A stretch of DNA of 62,428 nt from an uncultured Bacteroidales bacterium (GTDB taxonomy: Bacteria > Bacteroidota > Bacteroidia > Bacteroidales > UBA932), in the NCBI GenBank assembly GCA_946185205.1, contig CAMHIP010000002.1:1-62428 (forward strand), written 5' to 3'. Every line of letters starts with the position of its first letter. The stretch's first letter is position 1. Under the pieces are notes generated by a model. The model did not search any database, was not told the origin of the DNA, and worked only from the letters and a program-made list of their open reading frames with translations. Of the stretch, positions 29,837-37,211 are shown piece by piece. The position numbers were made by a program, and so were the translations under genes.

Positions 29837-30388
29837 TCATTCCGTGGATTGCCGTTTATGCTTTCGCCAACCCAACACCCGGTTTGCATCTAGAAATGAA
29901 CTGAAGAACACGCCTGTTCCAATCGTTCCTCCACCCAGCAGTTTTCCGCGTTCATCACAGATAACACCCCCTGCTCTCAAGTACCCCGGAGGGTACCCAT
30001 AGTTTTCTGTTGTCCACATACCATCAGGATCCATTATAACAGGGAATCGGCACTTGTATTTCTTCAAGAGATTAATAATCCTCAAACTGTCCTCTACGGG
30101 GCAGTTGACGTAAAATACAAACTCCCAGGCCGGATTTTGTTCAATAATCTTGTTAATCCTGTCATCAGAGGCAGAGGACAATTCATCACGCAGACAATCG
30201 TAATCGAAGTATTGTATCACGAAAGGTTTATTCTTTTCGATTTGGTAGTCATTAACACGGCCATTCACATCAAAAACGTCCGTGTATCCCTCCCAGAATC
30301 GCAATCGTTTCGTAGGGTGACATCCAACGATTATAGAAATAAAACTCAGAATGAGCAGGATGGAAATGTGTTGATGCTTATGTTTCAT
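29837..30388 (-). CDS. Thioredoxin-fold-like lipoprotein of the propeller/NVEALA locus
   Basis: A 183-aa lipoprotein (lipobox IIVGC, Cys about 23). The order of elements, a strand ending in a Cys (KPFVIQYFDYDCLRD), a helix, FVFYVNCPVEDSLRIINLLKKY, the short strand CRFPVIMDPDGMW and a final RAGGVICDERGKLL, is that of TlpA/peroxiredoxin-like proteins (cis-Pro in FPV), but the redox motif is reduced to a single Cys rather than CxxC. Such proteins often accompany six-bladed propellers in Bacteroidetes. Lower GC than the flanking operons. Its ATG follows directly on the TAA of the 47-codon ORF. Confidence 0.6.
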   Translation of the reverse strand: MKHKHQHISILLILSFISIIVGCHPTKRLRFWEGYTDVFDVNGRVNDYQIEKNKPFVIQYFDYDCLRDELSSASDDRINKIIEQNPAWEFVFYVNCPVEDSLRIINLLKKYKCRFPVIMDPDGMWTTENYGYPPGYLRAGGVICDERGKLLGGGTIGTGVFFSSFLDANRVLGWRKHKRQSTE

Positions 30389-30532
30389 TTATCTAACACT
30401 TTTGACATAAAAATACGTGACGCCCTTGACGGTTACGGCATCAGTGTTCAAAATATCAGTATTCCTGTCCCGACATCCCGCCAAAAGCAGAATGCCGGAA
30501 CAGAATAGCCCCAATGTAAGTATGCCCTTCAT
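30389..30532 (-). CDS. Very small lipoprotein (47 aa)
   Basis: Starting at the ATG at 30532 the frame reads MKGILTLGLFCSGILLLAGC, a complete lipoprotein signal with LLAGC lipobox, then a 27-residue mature peptide (RDRNTDILNTDAVTVKGVTYFYVKSVR) and TAA. The stop is immediately followed by the ATG of the next gene (30388). It overlaps the 70-aa ORF 30456-30668 by 77 nt in another frame, so only one may be real, or the two form one frameshifted gene. Confidence 0.45.
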   Translation of the reverse strand: MKGILTLGLFCSGILLLAGCRDRNTDILNTDAVTVKGVTYFYVKSVR

Positions 30533-30668
30533 CAATATGCAGTTTTACAGTGGAATAAACGGCACCGTGCCGGATTTCCCGCAGAAACTGTCCAGCCCGC
30601 TCTTCCTGGCAAGAACAGAGCCCCACCCACAAGAGGATAAGGGATATGGTATGCCAAGAAGATTTCAT
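30456..30668 (-). CDS. Small lipoprotein (70 aa), unknown
   Basis: MKSSWHTISLILLWVGLCSC is a good lipoprotein signal (Cys 20), and the frame begins 5 nt after the propeller stop at 30674. The mature part (about 50 residues, containing REIRHGAVYSTVKLHIDEG) matches nothing I know. The last third overlaps a second small lipoprotein ORF in another frame, and its C-terminal residues are those encoded by the other ORF's signal peptide, which suggests that the natural C-terminus may be blurred by a frameshift. Confidence 0.45.
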   Translation of the reverse strand: MKSSWHTISLILLWVGLCSCQEERAGQFLREIRHGAVYSTVKLHIDEGHTYIGAILFRHSAFGGMSGQEY

Positions 30669-30673
30669 CCGTG

Positions 30674-31795
30674 TTATTCTTTCATCCGATAGAAGACCAG
30701 GAATGGCGCGTCGGCGAGGATGGCAGCCTCTTCATCGGGTTCCGCCCGTTCAAAGCCATTCTTTGTCATATACGCATAGATGGATTTGTCCTGCCAGTTG
30801 CCGATCAGGCAGGGACCGGCGCTGCCGATGATCCCTGTCAGTACATTGCGCATGGAGCCGTCCGGCTGCCGCAGGAGCCGCTCCCCCTTTTCATCAAAGA
30901 CACAAAGCTGCCCGGCTCCGCCGATGGACAGGTTGAGGGCACAACAGCTGCCGCTCTTATAAGGGACGGATGCAAGAAAAGTATATCCGCCGCCCATGAC
31001 GGCCAACAGGGAGGAACGATCCCCGTCGGGGACCGGCTTGGCGAACTTGAACCTGACATGCTCCTTCAGCTGGCCGCCACTCCGGTCAAACAGGCAATAC
31101 CCATCTTCCCGGAAGGATCCATAGACGACCGTATCCCCATTTTCCGAGAGATCGGGGGCGATGCTGAACGCATCCGCCTCGTCCTCCGCATAGGGAAAAA
31201 ACGTTTCCTTCACCCGCATCTTCCCGTCGGTGACAGTCACCCGGTATTGCAGGGACCGGTCCCGGACGGGGTTCCCCTCCATGGGCGCATAGGCAAACAG
31301 GAAGCCTCCGTCATGGAGCGCCGCGAAATCCCAAGCCGGCCCCGGTGCCTTCTCCGCATCCAGGAACGCCAGCGTGCCCGCATCATACGACAGGACCGTC
31401 GATTCGAACTGATCAAGAACATACAGCTTCCCGGTATCGACGGAAAAGCTCTGGATCTGCAGGTACTCGCCCGGCCCCCGGCCCCGTTTGTCCAGGACAG
31501 CGCACATCTTCCCGTCCATCCCGAAGACAAACACTTTCTGGGATGTATAATCGCCCACGTAGATTCTGCCGTCGGACACGACCACCTTATCCATTCTGCC
31601 CACGACCTGCCCCTGAGCCAGATCCAGCACCAGATAATCGACAGAAGACACAAGTTCCCGGGCCCCATCCGCAAGCCGCTGCTCATTACAGGCAATCTGA
31701 TGTACGGCATCCGTCCCGGACGGCCTTGGAGAACAGGCGGAAAACAACACAATCCCTGCCAACAGGAACAATGCACTTCTCTGAATCATACACAT
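30674..31795 (-). CDS. Six-bladed beta-propeller lipoprotein (propeller A)
   Basis: A 373-aa lipoprotein beginning MCMIQRSALFLLAG with lipobox LFSAC; ATG at 31789 is the alternative start and an even longer ORF start at 31867 would overlap the NVEALA-type gene. Blade-type repeats are clear: VVSDGRIYVGDYTSQKVFVF, then GKMCAVLDKRGRGPGEYLQI, the GxGPGEY signature of the Bacteroidetes 6-bladed propeller (BF3164-like) family. Function of this family is unknown; it is anchored outside the cytoplasm. It starts 7 nt after the NVEALA-type peptide gene, so the two are cotranscribed. Confidence 0.8.
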   Translation of the reverse strand: MCMIQRSALFLLAGIVLFSACSPRPSGTDAVHQIACNEQRLADGARELVSSVDYLVLDLAQGQVVGRMDKVVVSDGRIYVGDYTSQKVFVFGMDGKMCAVLDKRGRGPGEYLQIQSFSVDTGKLYVLDQFESTVLSYDAGTLAFLDAEKAPGPAWDFAALHDGGFLFAYAPMEGNPVRDRSLQYRVTVTDGKMRVKETFFPYAEDEADAFSIAPDLSENGDTVVYGSFREDGYCLFDRSGGQLKEHVRFKFAKPVPDGDRSSLLAVMGGGYTFLASVPYKSGSCCALNLSIGGAGQLCVFDEKGERLLRQPDGSMRNVLTGIIGSAGPCLIGNWQDKSIYAYMTKNGFERAEPDEEAAILADAPFLVFYRMKE

Positions 31796-31802
31796 TCCAA
31801 TA

Positions 31803-32120
31803 CTAATAGTGTGACGAAGAACAAGGTACCGGATTACAACCATTGCTATGAATAAAATCACACACAATGACGATATTATTACAAGTAACCAACCGTCCGT
31901 TCCATGCTACATATGTAAAACCACACAATTCTGCATGTGATCCTCTGAGGCCGCCACCGCCGCCACCCCCAGGTTCATCATCTTCAGTCAACGCTTCAAT
32001 GTTTGCATTCAACAAATGATTGATCCTCTGCTCATGAACAACATGGGCAGCAGAAATAATAGCGCCAAGCATAAGACAGGCGACTATAAACATTTTTCCT
32101 TTCATTCGGTTTGCTCTCAT
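31803..32120 (-). CDS. NVEALA-type secreted peptide precursor (105 aa)
   Basis: The N-terminus (MRANRMKGKMFIVACLMLGA) is a signal-like hydrophobic leader, followed by HVVHEQRINHLLNANIEALT, containing the NIEAL form of the NVEALA motif of small secreted Bacteroidetes peptides. The mature part starts acidic, has a run of seven Gly, and then carries five Cys (C-GFTYVAWNGRLVT-C-NNIVIV-C-DFIHSNG-C-NPVP-C) that could form disulfides. Directly upstream of propeller A (7 nt). Its first 97 nt are a near copy of the 5' end of the gene at 35089-35604. AT-rich against the window average. Confidence 0.75.
   Translation of the reverse strand: MRANRMKGKMFIVACLMLGAIISAAHVVHEQRINHLLNANIEALTEDDEPGGGGGGGLRGSHAELCGFTYVAWNGRLVTCNNIVIVCDFIHSNGCNPVPCSSSHY
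32021..32120 (-). repeat. Leader-coding repeat, copy 1
   Basis: About 97 nt from the ATG at 32120 to the codons for HEQRI are about 90 percent identical to 35511-35604, with one 3-nt indel. Upstream of the ATG and downstream of EQRI the two loci are unrelated. Confidence 0.9.
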
Positions 32121-32151
32121 ATTTTACAATAATTCGTTAGTTTTATAAAGT

Positions 32152-33408
32152 TTACGCCACGGCGCGAACGCCGTAGAATAAGAGTTCTTTGAAATCAGTG
32201 TTATTTAATCGCGAGTTCGCATGTTTTGCGGACATTGCAATAAAACGTTCCACCATTGCAGCGTTGTGCAGCAGGGTTTTGGTTGAACCGACCGAAAGGT
32301 TGTGCCCCTGCTGCCGGGCATAAGCTCTGGCAACGTTGACGGAAGACAAGGACGCGTTGAACGCAAAGGCAAGGGCCTCCTTGTTGCGGGCCTGACAGTG
32401 AGTGAGCCCGGTGAACTGCTTGGCATCGCGGAAGACGAACTCCAACTGGAACCTCGTCCGGTAGATGTCGAAGATATCACGAGCAGACAGAGTCAGATCC
32501 GTTGAGAAGAGCACCTTCCTGGCCTGCGTCTTCTTGTCCGCGTCAAGGTAGTCAACGATGACAACTCTTACTTCACGGCCAAGACTCACCGCCCAGACTT
32601 CTGCAGTGTACAGCTTGTAGACAAGTTTGTCATCCACAGAGTACTCTTCTTTGAAGATGTCCATGTCAAGGTGTTTGAGATCAACTTTCCCCGCGAACTT
32701 CTGGGGACGCCCTCTTTTGCGGGCCTTCGGACCGCGATAGAGGTACTTCAGGTTCACGTCGTCACGGAAGCGGCTTATGATGTTGAAGCCCAACTCCTTG
32801 ACTCCGGTAACGAAGCTCTCCTTGGAGAAGTAAGCGTCAGCGACAATGAGATTACAGATGGACATCAGTTGTTTGTTTATACGGCACAGCATCCTTAGAT
32901 ACCACCCCGTGAGGGAATCAGGATCATCCATCTCCCTGGTGCATTTGGGCTTGCGCCCACGGCATTTCTGGGTAAAGGTCTGCTCCGCTTTCAGGAACAC
33001 GGCATCCTTGGTATCCGCATCAACAATGGAGAGTCCCAGGATCTCAAGACCATGTTTGATGGCACCGGCGCAGCCGGACCAGAACCAGTCAACGCCCGGA
33101 GTCTTCTTTCCAGCCTTGGGGATGAAACATGGGTCGATGCCTATTGCGATACGATGTCCCATCATTGGAGAAAGGAAGTGGCGGTTGAATGAAAGCCAGT
33201 CGAAGGGCTTCTTGAAGTTCTGGCGGAACCGGCTCTCACATGAGCGGCCACACCTCGCCATCTGGGTGAAGTTCATGCGTCCGGAGGATGTAAGATAAAG
33301 TTCCATGGTCTCGATGATGAAAGTTCGGAAAGATTTGCCTAAATTTGTCATGCTCGAGAGGGCTGCCGCAATCATCTCTCTCAGCTGGATAAGGGGCTTG
33401 GTTTTCAT
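32152..33408 (-). CDS. IS4-type DDE transposase
   Basis: A 418-aa transposase. Conserved pieces of the IS4/DDE_Tnp_1 family are visible: IAIGIDPCFIPK (first Asp), NLIVADAYFSKESF (second Asp) and the YREK-like region IYRTRFQLEFVFRDAKQFTGL (catalytic Glu). The start MKTKPLIQLREMI at 33408 is chosen; an upstream in-frame ATG at 33474 is less likely. The frame is complete. It lies alone in a 1.5-kb gap between propeller B and the NVEALA-type gene, in the same direction as its neighbours. I could not find convincing terminal inverted repeats or a target duplication, so its exact boundaries stay open. Confidence 0.88.
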   Translation of the reverse strand: MKTKPLIQLREMIAAALSSMTNLGKSFRTFIIETMELYLTSSGRMNFTQMARCGRSCESRFRQNFKKPFDWLSFNRHFLSPMMGHRIAIGIDPCFIPKAGKKTPGVDWFWSGCAGAIKHGLEILGLSIVDADTKDAVFLKAEQTFTQKCRGRKPKCTREMDDPDSLTGWYLRMLCRINKQLMSICNLIVADAYFSKESFVTGVKELGFNIISRFRDDVNLKYLYRGPKARKRGRPQKFAGKVDLKHLDMDIFKEEYSVDDKLVYKLYTAEVWAVSLGREVRVVIVDYLDADKKTQARKVLFSTDLTLSARDIFDIYRTRFQLEFVFRDAKQFTGLTHCQARNKEALAFAFNASLSSVNVARAYARQQGHNLSVGSTKTLLHNAAMVERFIAMSAKHANSRLNNTDFKELLFYGVRAVA

Positions 33409-33667
33409 ACAAGTAACCAGTTGCGCGACAACTAATAAGTTACTAAAAATCAAGCACGTATCCAAATTTTTCAAGCATTGTTTCCGCGGTTTTTTAACAC
33501 TTTTTTCGGCTTTTGTTCAAGGTCGTTCGGCGGGTGTCTCTGGCACCCCGAAACGGGCTATTGTTGTTGTAATGAGCTGAAAATTATACAGTTTTTAAGT
33601 TTTTAACGATATATTGCATAATTAAGATTAATAGATATTTGTTGATTTGTTGATCACATGCATCACA

Positions 33668-34693
33668 CTATATCTTTAACTTTTCCAAACAGTATATATC
33701 CTCTTCGTTCTCTATCTTATGAGAAATACAATAAAACGAATTCTGTCCAAGCATCATTTGATCCGGTGAGAAAGAGCTTTGAGGAAATTTAATGAGTTTC
33801 TTTGATGCTCCAGAGGATGGATTTACTGAGTATATTGTATAATACCTATTCGTCCTGTCCAACCCCGCCGCTGTTTTAAGCAAAACCCCTTCTGCACATA
33901 AAACCAAAAATTCGTTTTCCGCAGGCAGGATTGACACGACGAAAGAATTAGCACACATATACTCTTCCATTTTCTTTCTGTCGCTGATCACGGCTTTAGG
34001 GTTCTGTACGTCCTCAACATGGAATGTGGAAGATTGTATTCGCACTATATCCTGTGTGTCCGATCGGCAAAGTTCCAATTTATTTTTCGGCATCGCCCAC
34101 GCGATCCCGTCTTTGACGCAAATCGGAGCACGAGACATCCATCGAATAAGAATATGATGTCCTCCTCCAACGTGCAGAAAGTCTTGATCGACAGACTCTC
34201 CACTGAAAGCATCGAAACAAACTATACAAATATTTGATTCCTTGTTTGATGAGTATACCCAAAGGTGATTACCCTCTACAATAAAATCAGATACACCCCT
34301 GTTAAAGTCACATTCTCCTTGCACTTGACCGCGAATGTCATACCATATAAACTTGGCAAGCATCCCATCCCAGACGAAAATACGATTCCCGTCTGAACGA
34401 ACAATCCTTGGTGAACGATACTCAAATTTCGCCCGGCCTGATTGCCCGATTGTTCGAATCAGAGAGCCAGAAAAACTATATAGATAAACCTGAGAGTCTG
34501 TACAAAGAACAAAAGCCGTATCACACACCCAGTCTATACTATTAATCAAACCAAGAGCGTTCTTCTCCTGGCTCAAAGTGCAAATTTCAGCAAACGGAGG
34601 GTCTGATATAGGTATTTCAGAATCCCCTCTCTCTTGACATGAGACAAAGAGAAGGATAAAAAAAAGGAAAATTAAATTCCAAACTTTTAACAT
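33668..34693 (-). CDS. Six-bladed beta-propeller lipoprotein (propeller B)
   Basis: A 341-aa lipoprotein (MLKVWNLIFLFFILLFVSC, Cys 19). Blade repeats include FVLCTDSQVYLYSFSGSLIRTIG and DGNRIFVWDGMLAKFIWYDI; the GxGPGEY signature is degenerate (GRAKFEYRSPR), so it is a divergent member. Strongly AT-rich compared with propellers C and D, which suggests separate acquisition. Its start overlaps the last 7 nt of the NVEALA-type gene at 34687, the same peptide-then-propeller order as at 32120. Confidence 0.7.
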   Translation of the reverse strand: MLKVWNLIFLFFILLFVSCQERGDSEIPISDPPFAEICTLSQEKNALGLINSIDWVCDTAFVLCTDSQVYLYSFSGSLIRTIGQSGRAKFEYRSPRIVRSDGNRIFVWDGMLAKFIWYDIRGQVQGECDFNRGVSDFIVEGNHLWVYSSNKESNICIVCFDAFSGESVDQDFLHVGGGHHILIRWMSRAPICVKDGIAWAMPKNKLELCRSDTQDIVRIQSSTFHVEDVQNPKAVISDRKKMEEYMCANSFVVSILPAENEFLVLCAEGVLLKTAAGLDRTNRYYTIYSVNPSSGASKKLIKFPQSSFSPDQMMLGQNSFYCISHKIENEEDIYCLEKLKI

Positions 34694-34899
34694 GTTTCGT
34701 TGCCCGGTTTAGCACAATTGTACTCTAAATCATTACGATAGTACCGTTCCCAAATGGGCTGATTCAACTCTCCTTCACTCAGAGCCTCTATATTCTCTTC
34801 AAACACATCGTTCTTGGGAGCAGACAGAGTCTTACAAAAAAGCGCAGTAGCCATTGTGGCAACAAAAGCAGAAAGTAAAATGACAATAATCTTTTTCAT
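34687..34899 (-). CDS. NVEALA-type secreted peptide precursor (70 aa)
   Basis: MKKIIVILLSAFVATMATAL is a signal sequence; after about 37 residues comes ENIEALSEGE, the NVEALA-type motif. The mature part is about 30 residues (QPIWERYYRNDLEYN then CAKPGNETC), with two Cys at the end. Overlaps the start of propeller B by 7 nt. The leader is not related to that of the peptide at 31803-32120. A 24-nt tandem repeat lies just upstream. Confidence 0.65.
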   Translation of the reverse strand: MKKIIVILLSAFVATMATALFCKTLSAPKNDVFEENIEALSEGELNQPIWERYYRNDLEYNCAKPGNETC

Positions 34900-34914
34900 A
34901 TCCTAAAGACTGAT

Positions 34915-34962
34915 TGATAATTAGAGTTTTATGTTAATAGATAATTAGAGTTTTTTGTTAAT
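34915..34962. repeat. 24-nt tandem duplication before the peptide gene
   Basis: Two adjacent copies of GATAATTAGAGTTTTATGTT+AATA with one mismatch, 16-63 nt upstream of the start at 34899. The position suggests a regulatory site or promoter-proximal slippage. Confidence 0.85.
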
Positions 34963-35088
34963 AAATATTGGGAATGTGGAAAGCAATTCTTCAGGTCCGC
35001 TATTAATGCCAAAATCTTCACTATAATTAATACATAGATGTTGTATAAGTTGTTGGTTCTAAAATCAGAAATATCACGACACCCTGAT

Positions 35089-35604
35089 TCAAAGTTTTTC
35101 GTTAATTTCTCGATAATATAATCGCCTCAAATGCTCGTTTGCAGCAGGGTCTCCTGCAACTAGAACAGCGCCGGTAGCATCCGTTAAAAAAGCGTGTAAT
35201 ATTATATCTTTGGGGATTGATGGGTTCAATTTCATAAACATATTATTATCGTCAAGGAACACAGGAAAAGGAAGTTCTATGTCCAACAAATGCTCCTGTA
35301 TTGACAAACTCTCTCCTTCTTTTAAAGACAACAATAAGAAAGGAACAAAAGATTGAATCTCATCCGATAAACGATAATAGTCAGAGTATTGAACGAACCG
35401 AGAAATGCGACATTTGCTGCATTCAATAGAATCAACATATATAATCAACTTAGCTTTTTCAGCTAGCGAATCCGGCATCGGATAGACCTCTCTGTTATAT
35501 ACGCATGTGATCCTCTGCTCCTGAACCACATGGGCAGTAATAATAGCGCCAAGCATAAGACTGGCGATTATAAACATTTTTCCGTTCAATTGGTTAGCTT
35601 TCAT
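35089..35604 (-). CDS. Secreted thioredoxin-like protein with an NVEALA-type leader
   Basis: A 171-aa protein. Residues 1-32 (MKANQLNGKMFIIASLMLGA, then IITAHVVQEQRI) match the leader of the peptide precursor at 31803-32120. The remainder is thioredoxin-like: strand KLIIYVDSIECSKCRI with a CxxC motif after an acidic Asp, helix, second strand FVPFLLLSLKEGE, FPVFLDDNNMFMK with the cis-Pro, and a final strand VLVAGDP. Redox or methionine/disulfide handling in the envelope is plausible, but not shown. It lies 41 nt downstream of propeller C and is clearly AT-rich. Confidence 0.65.
   Translation of the reverse strand: MKANQLNGKMFIIASLMLGAIITAHVVQEQRITCVYNREVYPMPDSLAEKAKLIIYVDSIECSKCRISRFVQYSDYYRLSDEIQSFVPFLLLSLKEGESLSIQEHLLDIELPFPVFLDDNNMFMKLNPSIPKDIILHAFLTDATGAVLVAGDPAANEHLRRLYYREINEKL
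35511..35604 (-). repeat. Leader-coding repeat, copy 2
   Basis: Pairs with 32021-32120 (about 90 percent identity). Sequence similarity begins at the ATG and ends at the EQRI codons, so only the leader is shared. Confidence 0.9.
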
Positions 35605-35645
35605 GCCGGCTGGAGAACTGGAGAGTCGGGGAATAATCCGCCTCC

Positions 35646-36752
35646 TTACTTCAGGTGCAGTTTCAGCACCACGGAGTTGTCATCTTCCGAAAGGCTGTCC
35701 AGCACGGACGGGTCGGGGATCAGTTTCCGCAGGGCGGAATCCAGGTGCTCCAGGTCCAGCGGGCTGAGGCAGTACACCAGGGCATCGTCCTCCAGGTATT
35801 GGACGGACGCGTGGACAGGATCCTCATCGAAAAGGCGGAACCAGGTCCAGCGGCCGTCCCGGAAGAGGCCGTAATTGTTGATTGTCTCGCCCTCCCCTGT
35901 CTGCATGTCAACTTGATTCAGGATGCAGCATATCAGCCGCATCCGGTCGTTCTCGAAGTAGCGGCTCACGAAGGCCATCCCCGTCTGCATCCGCGACATG
36001 AAGGCCGACATCATGTCCTCCGACTGATAGAAATCCGCCCCCAGGCCATATTTGCCGAAATCCAGCTCCAGCCAGGACTCCACGGCACCGCCGCGGTAGC
36101 GGTACACGGCCTGCGACCACTCCGGGACGATGAACGTATCCGCTCCCCGGGAAGAGAACACCTTGGCGTCCATCATCGAGAGCAGTCCGTCCGCCGGTTT
36201 GGGCAGCAACTCCTCTTCGGAGCCGTCCTCCCGGACCAGGGATACCAGGGACTTGCCCCTGTAAGCGTATCCCTGATAGGCCAGCAGCCCTTCAGGGACC
36301 TTCCAGCAGTGGGTCAGATCGGAAAGGTCCCGGCGCCCCAGGAACGAGCCGTCTTCGCCGAAAAAGGTCTCCTTGCCCGCCCCGAGGGAGAAAACATTCA
36401 CTTGTCCGTCCTGCACCTGCACGTCCGTAACCATCGGATACTCCTGCGGGCCGCGCCCGCCATGGCCGACGGCATTGAGAAAGCGGCCGTCCCGGGCATA
36501 GTGATGGATCTTGAGGTTGCGCGCATCCACGGCGATGTAGCCATCCGAGGCGGGATACAGGCTGACCGTGCCCAGCAGGTCATCCTCCCGCGTCTCGAGC
36601 GGAATCACCTCCACCGAACGGATCAGGGGCAGCAGCGATTTAGAAGAAATGTTGTCCGGCACCGCGACGGTCCCGTCCTGTCCCTGCGGCCTGCACGCCG
36701 CAGCGGCGAGGCAGAGGGCAGAGAGCGCAAGTGATTGAAGCCATTGTTTCAT
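35646..36752 (-). CDS. Six-bladed beta-propeller lipoprotein (propeller C)
   Basis: A 368-aa lipoprotein beginning MKQWLQSLALSALCLAAAAC (Cys 20); an upstream in-frame ATG at 36782 overlaps the -7 element and is rejected. Signature stretch SDGYIAVDARNLKIHHYARD then GRFLNAVGHGGRGPQEYPMV is a close match to the BF3164-like propeller family. GC-rich, like the core genes. It lies after the BlaI-type gene and before the thioredoxin-like gene. Confidence 0.8.
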   Translation of the reverse strand: MKQWLQSLALSALCLAAAACRPQGQDGTVAVPDNISSKSLLPLIRSVEVIPLETREDDLLGTVSLYPASDGYIAVDARNLKIHHYARDGRFLNAVGHGGRGPQEYPMVTDVQVQDGQVNVFSLGAGKETFFGEDGSFLGRRDLSDLTHCWKVPEGLLAYQGYAYRGKSLVSLVREDGSEEELLPKPADGLLSMMDAKVFSSRGADTFIVPEWSQAVYRYRGGAVESWLELDFGKYGLGADFYQSEDMMSAFMSRMQTGMAFVSRYFENDRMRLICCILNQVDMQTGEGETINNYGLFRDGRWTWFRLFDEDPVHASVQYLEDDALVYCLSPLDLEHLDSALRKLIPDPSVLDSLSEDDNSVVLKLHLK

Positions 36753-36786
36753 ACAGACAGCGCAGGGCCTTGGGTGCCCCACGGTC

Positions 36787-36794
36787 CAAATATA
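36787..36794 (-). promoter_or_regulatory. -7 element before propeller C
   Basis: TATATTTG on the minus strand, 34 nt upstream of the start at 36752, in a short AT-rich gap after blaI. The sequence AACTAATTTTTTC (minus strand, 36826-36814) lies about 20 nt further upstream and is also found before the M56 gene. Confidence 0.5.
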
Positions 36795-36820
36795 CTTATT
36801 TTTTTATTTAAACGAAAAAA

Positions 36821-37201
36821 TTAGTTTAATTTCTGTTCCCCTTGTGCAGCCCGGACCTGCCTGATCAGGTCTTCCAGTTCATCGACGGTGATCTTTTCAT
36901 CGTGCACGAAGGAGGACACGACGTCGCGGTAGGAGTTGCCGAAGAAATTCTCCACGAAGCCGGTCAGGAACTCTTTGCGGTACTGCTCTTCGGTGAGCAG
37001 CGGGTAGTACTGGAAACTGCCTCCGATGGTCTTGTGCGCGAGGAAACCATCCTTCTCCAGGGTGCGCACCTGGGTGGAAACGGTGTTGATGTGCGGCTTG
37101 GGGTCGCTGCAGAATTCGTGGATTTCCTTGACGAAGCGGGCGCCGGGATGGTGCCAGAAGATCGTCATGATGTCAAGTTCTTTGTTGGTGAGTCTTCGCA
37201 T
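36821..37201 (-). CDS. BlaI/MecI-type transcriptional repressor
   Basis: A 126-aa winged-helix repressor of the BlaI/MecI/CopY family: MRRLTNKELDIMTIFWHHPGARFV, recognition region PHINTVSTQVRTLEKDGFLAHKTIG, wing FQYYPLLTEEQYRKEF and a C-terminal dimerisation helix (KITVDELEDLIRQVRAAQ). In such systems a membrane M56 peptidase triggers loss of repression. Here it is the last gene after the M56 peptidase and a lipoprotein gene, not the first as is usual. It is 10 nt downstream of the lipoprotein gene. Confidence 0.9.
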   Translation of the reverse strand: MRRLTNKELDIMTIFWHHPGARFVKEIHEFCSDPKPHINTVSTQVRTLEKDGFLAHKTIGGSFQYYPLLTEEQYRKEFLTGFVENFFGNSYRDVVSSFVHDEKITVDELEDLIRQVRAAQGEQKLN

Positions 37202-37211
37202 ATAACGTCGT

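Noticed and set aside
32121..33600. Terminal inverted repeats of the IS4-type element
   Set aside because: Only a weak TTACAA-AA match was seen between the two sides; not enough to set the ends.
32021..35604. Template/variable repeats of a diversity-generating retroelement
   Set aside because: The paired repeats are at the 5' ends, differences are not adenine-biased, and no reverse transcriptase gene is present.
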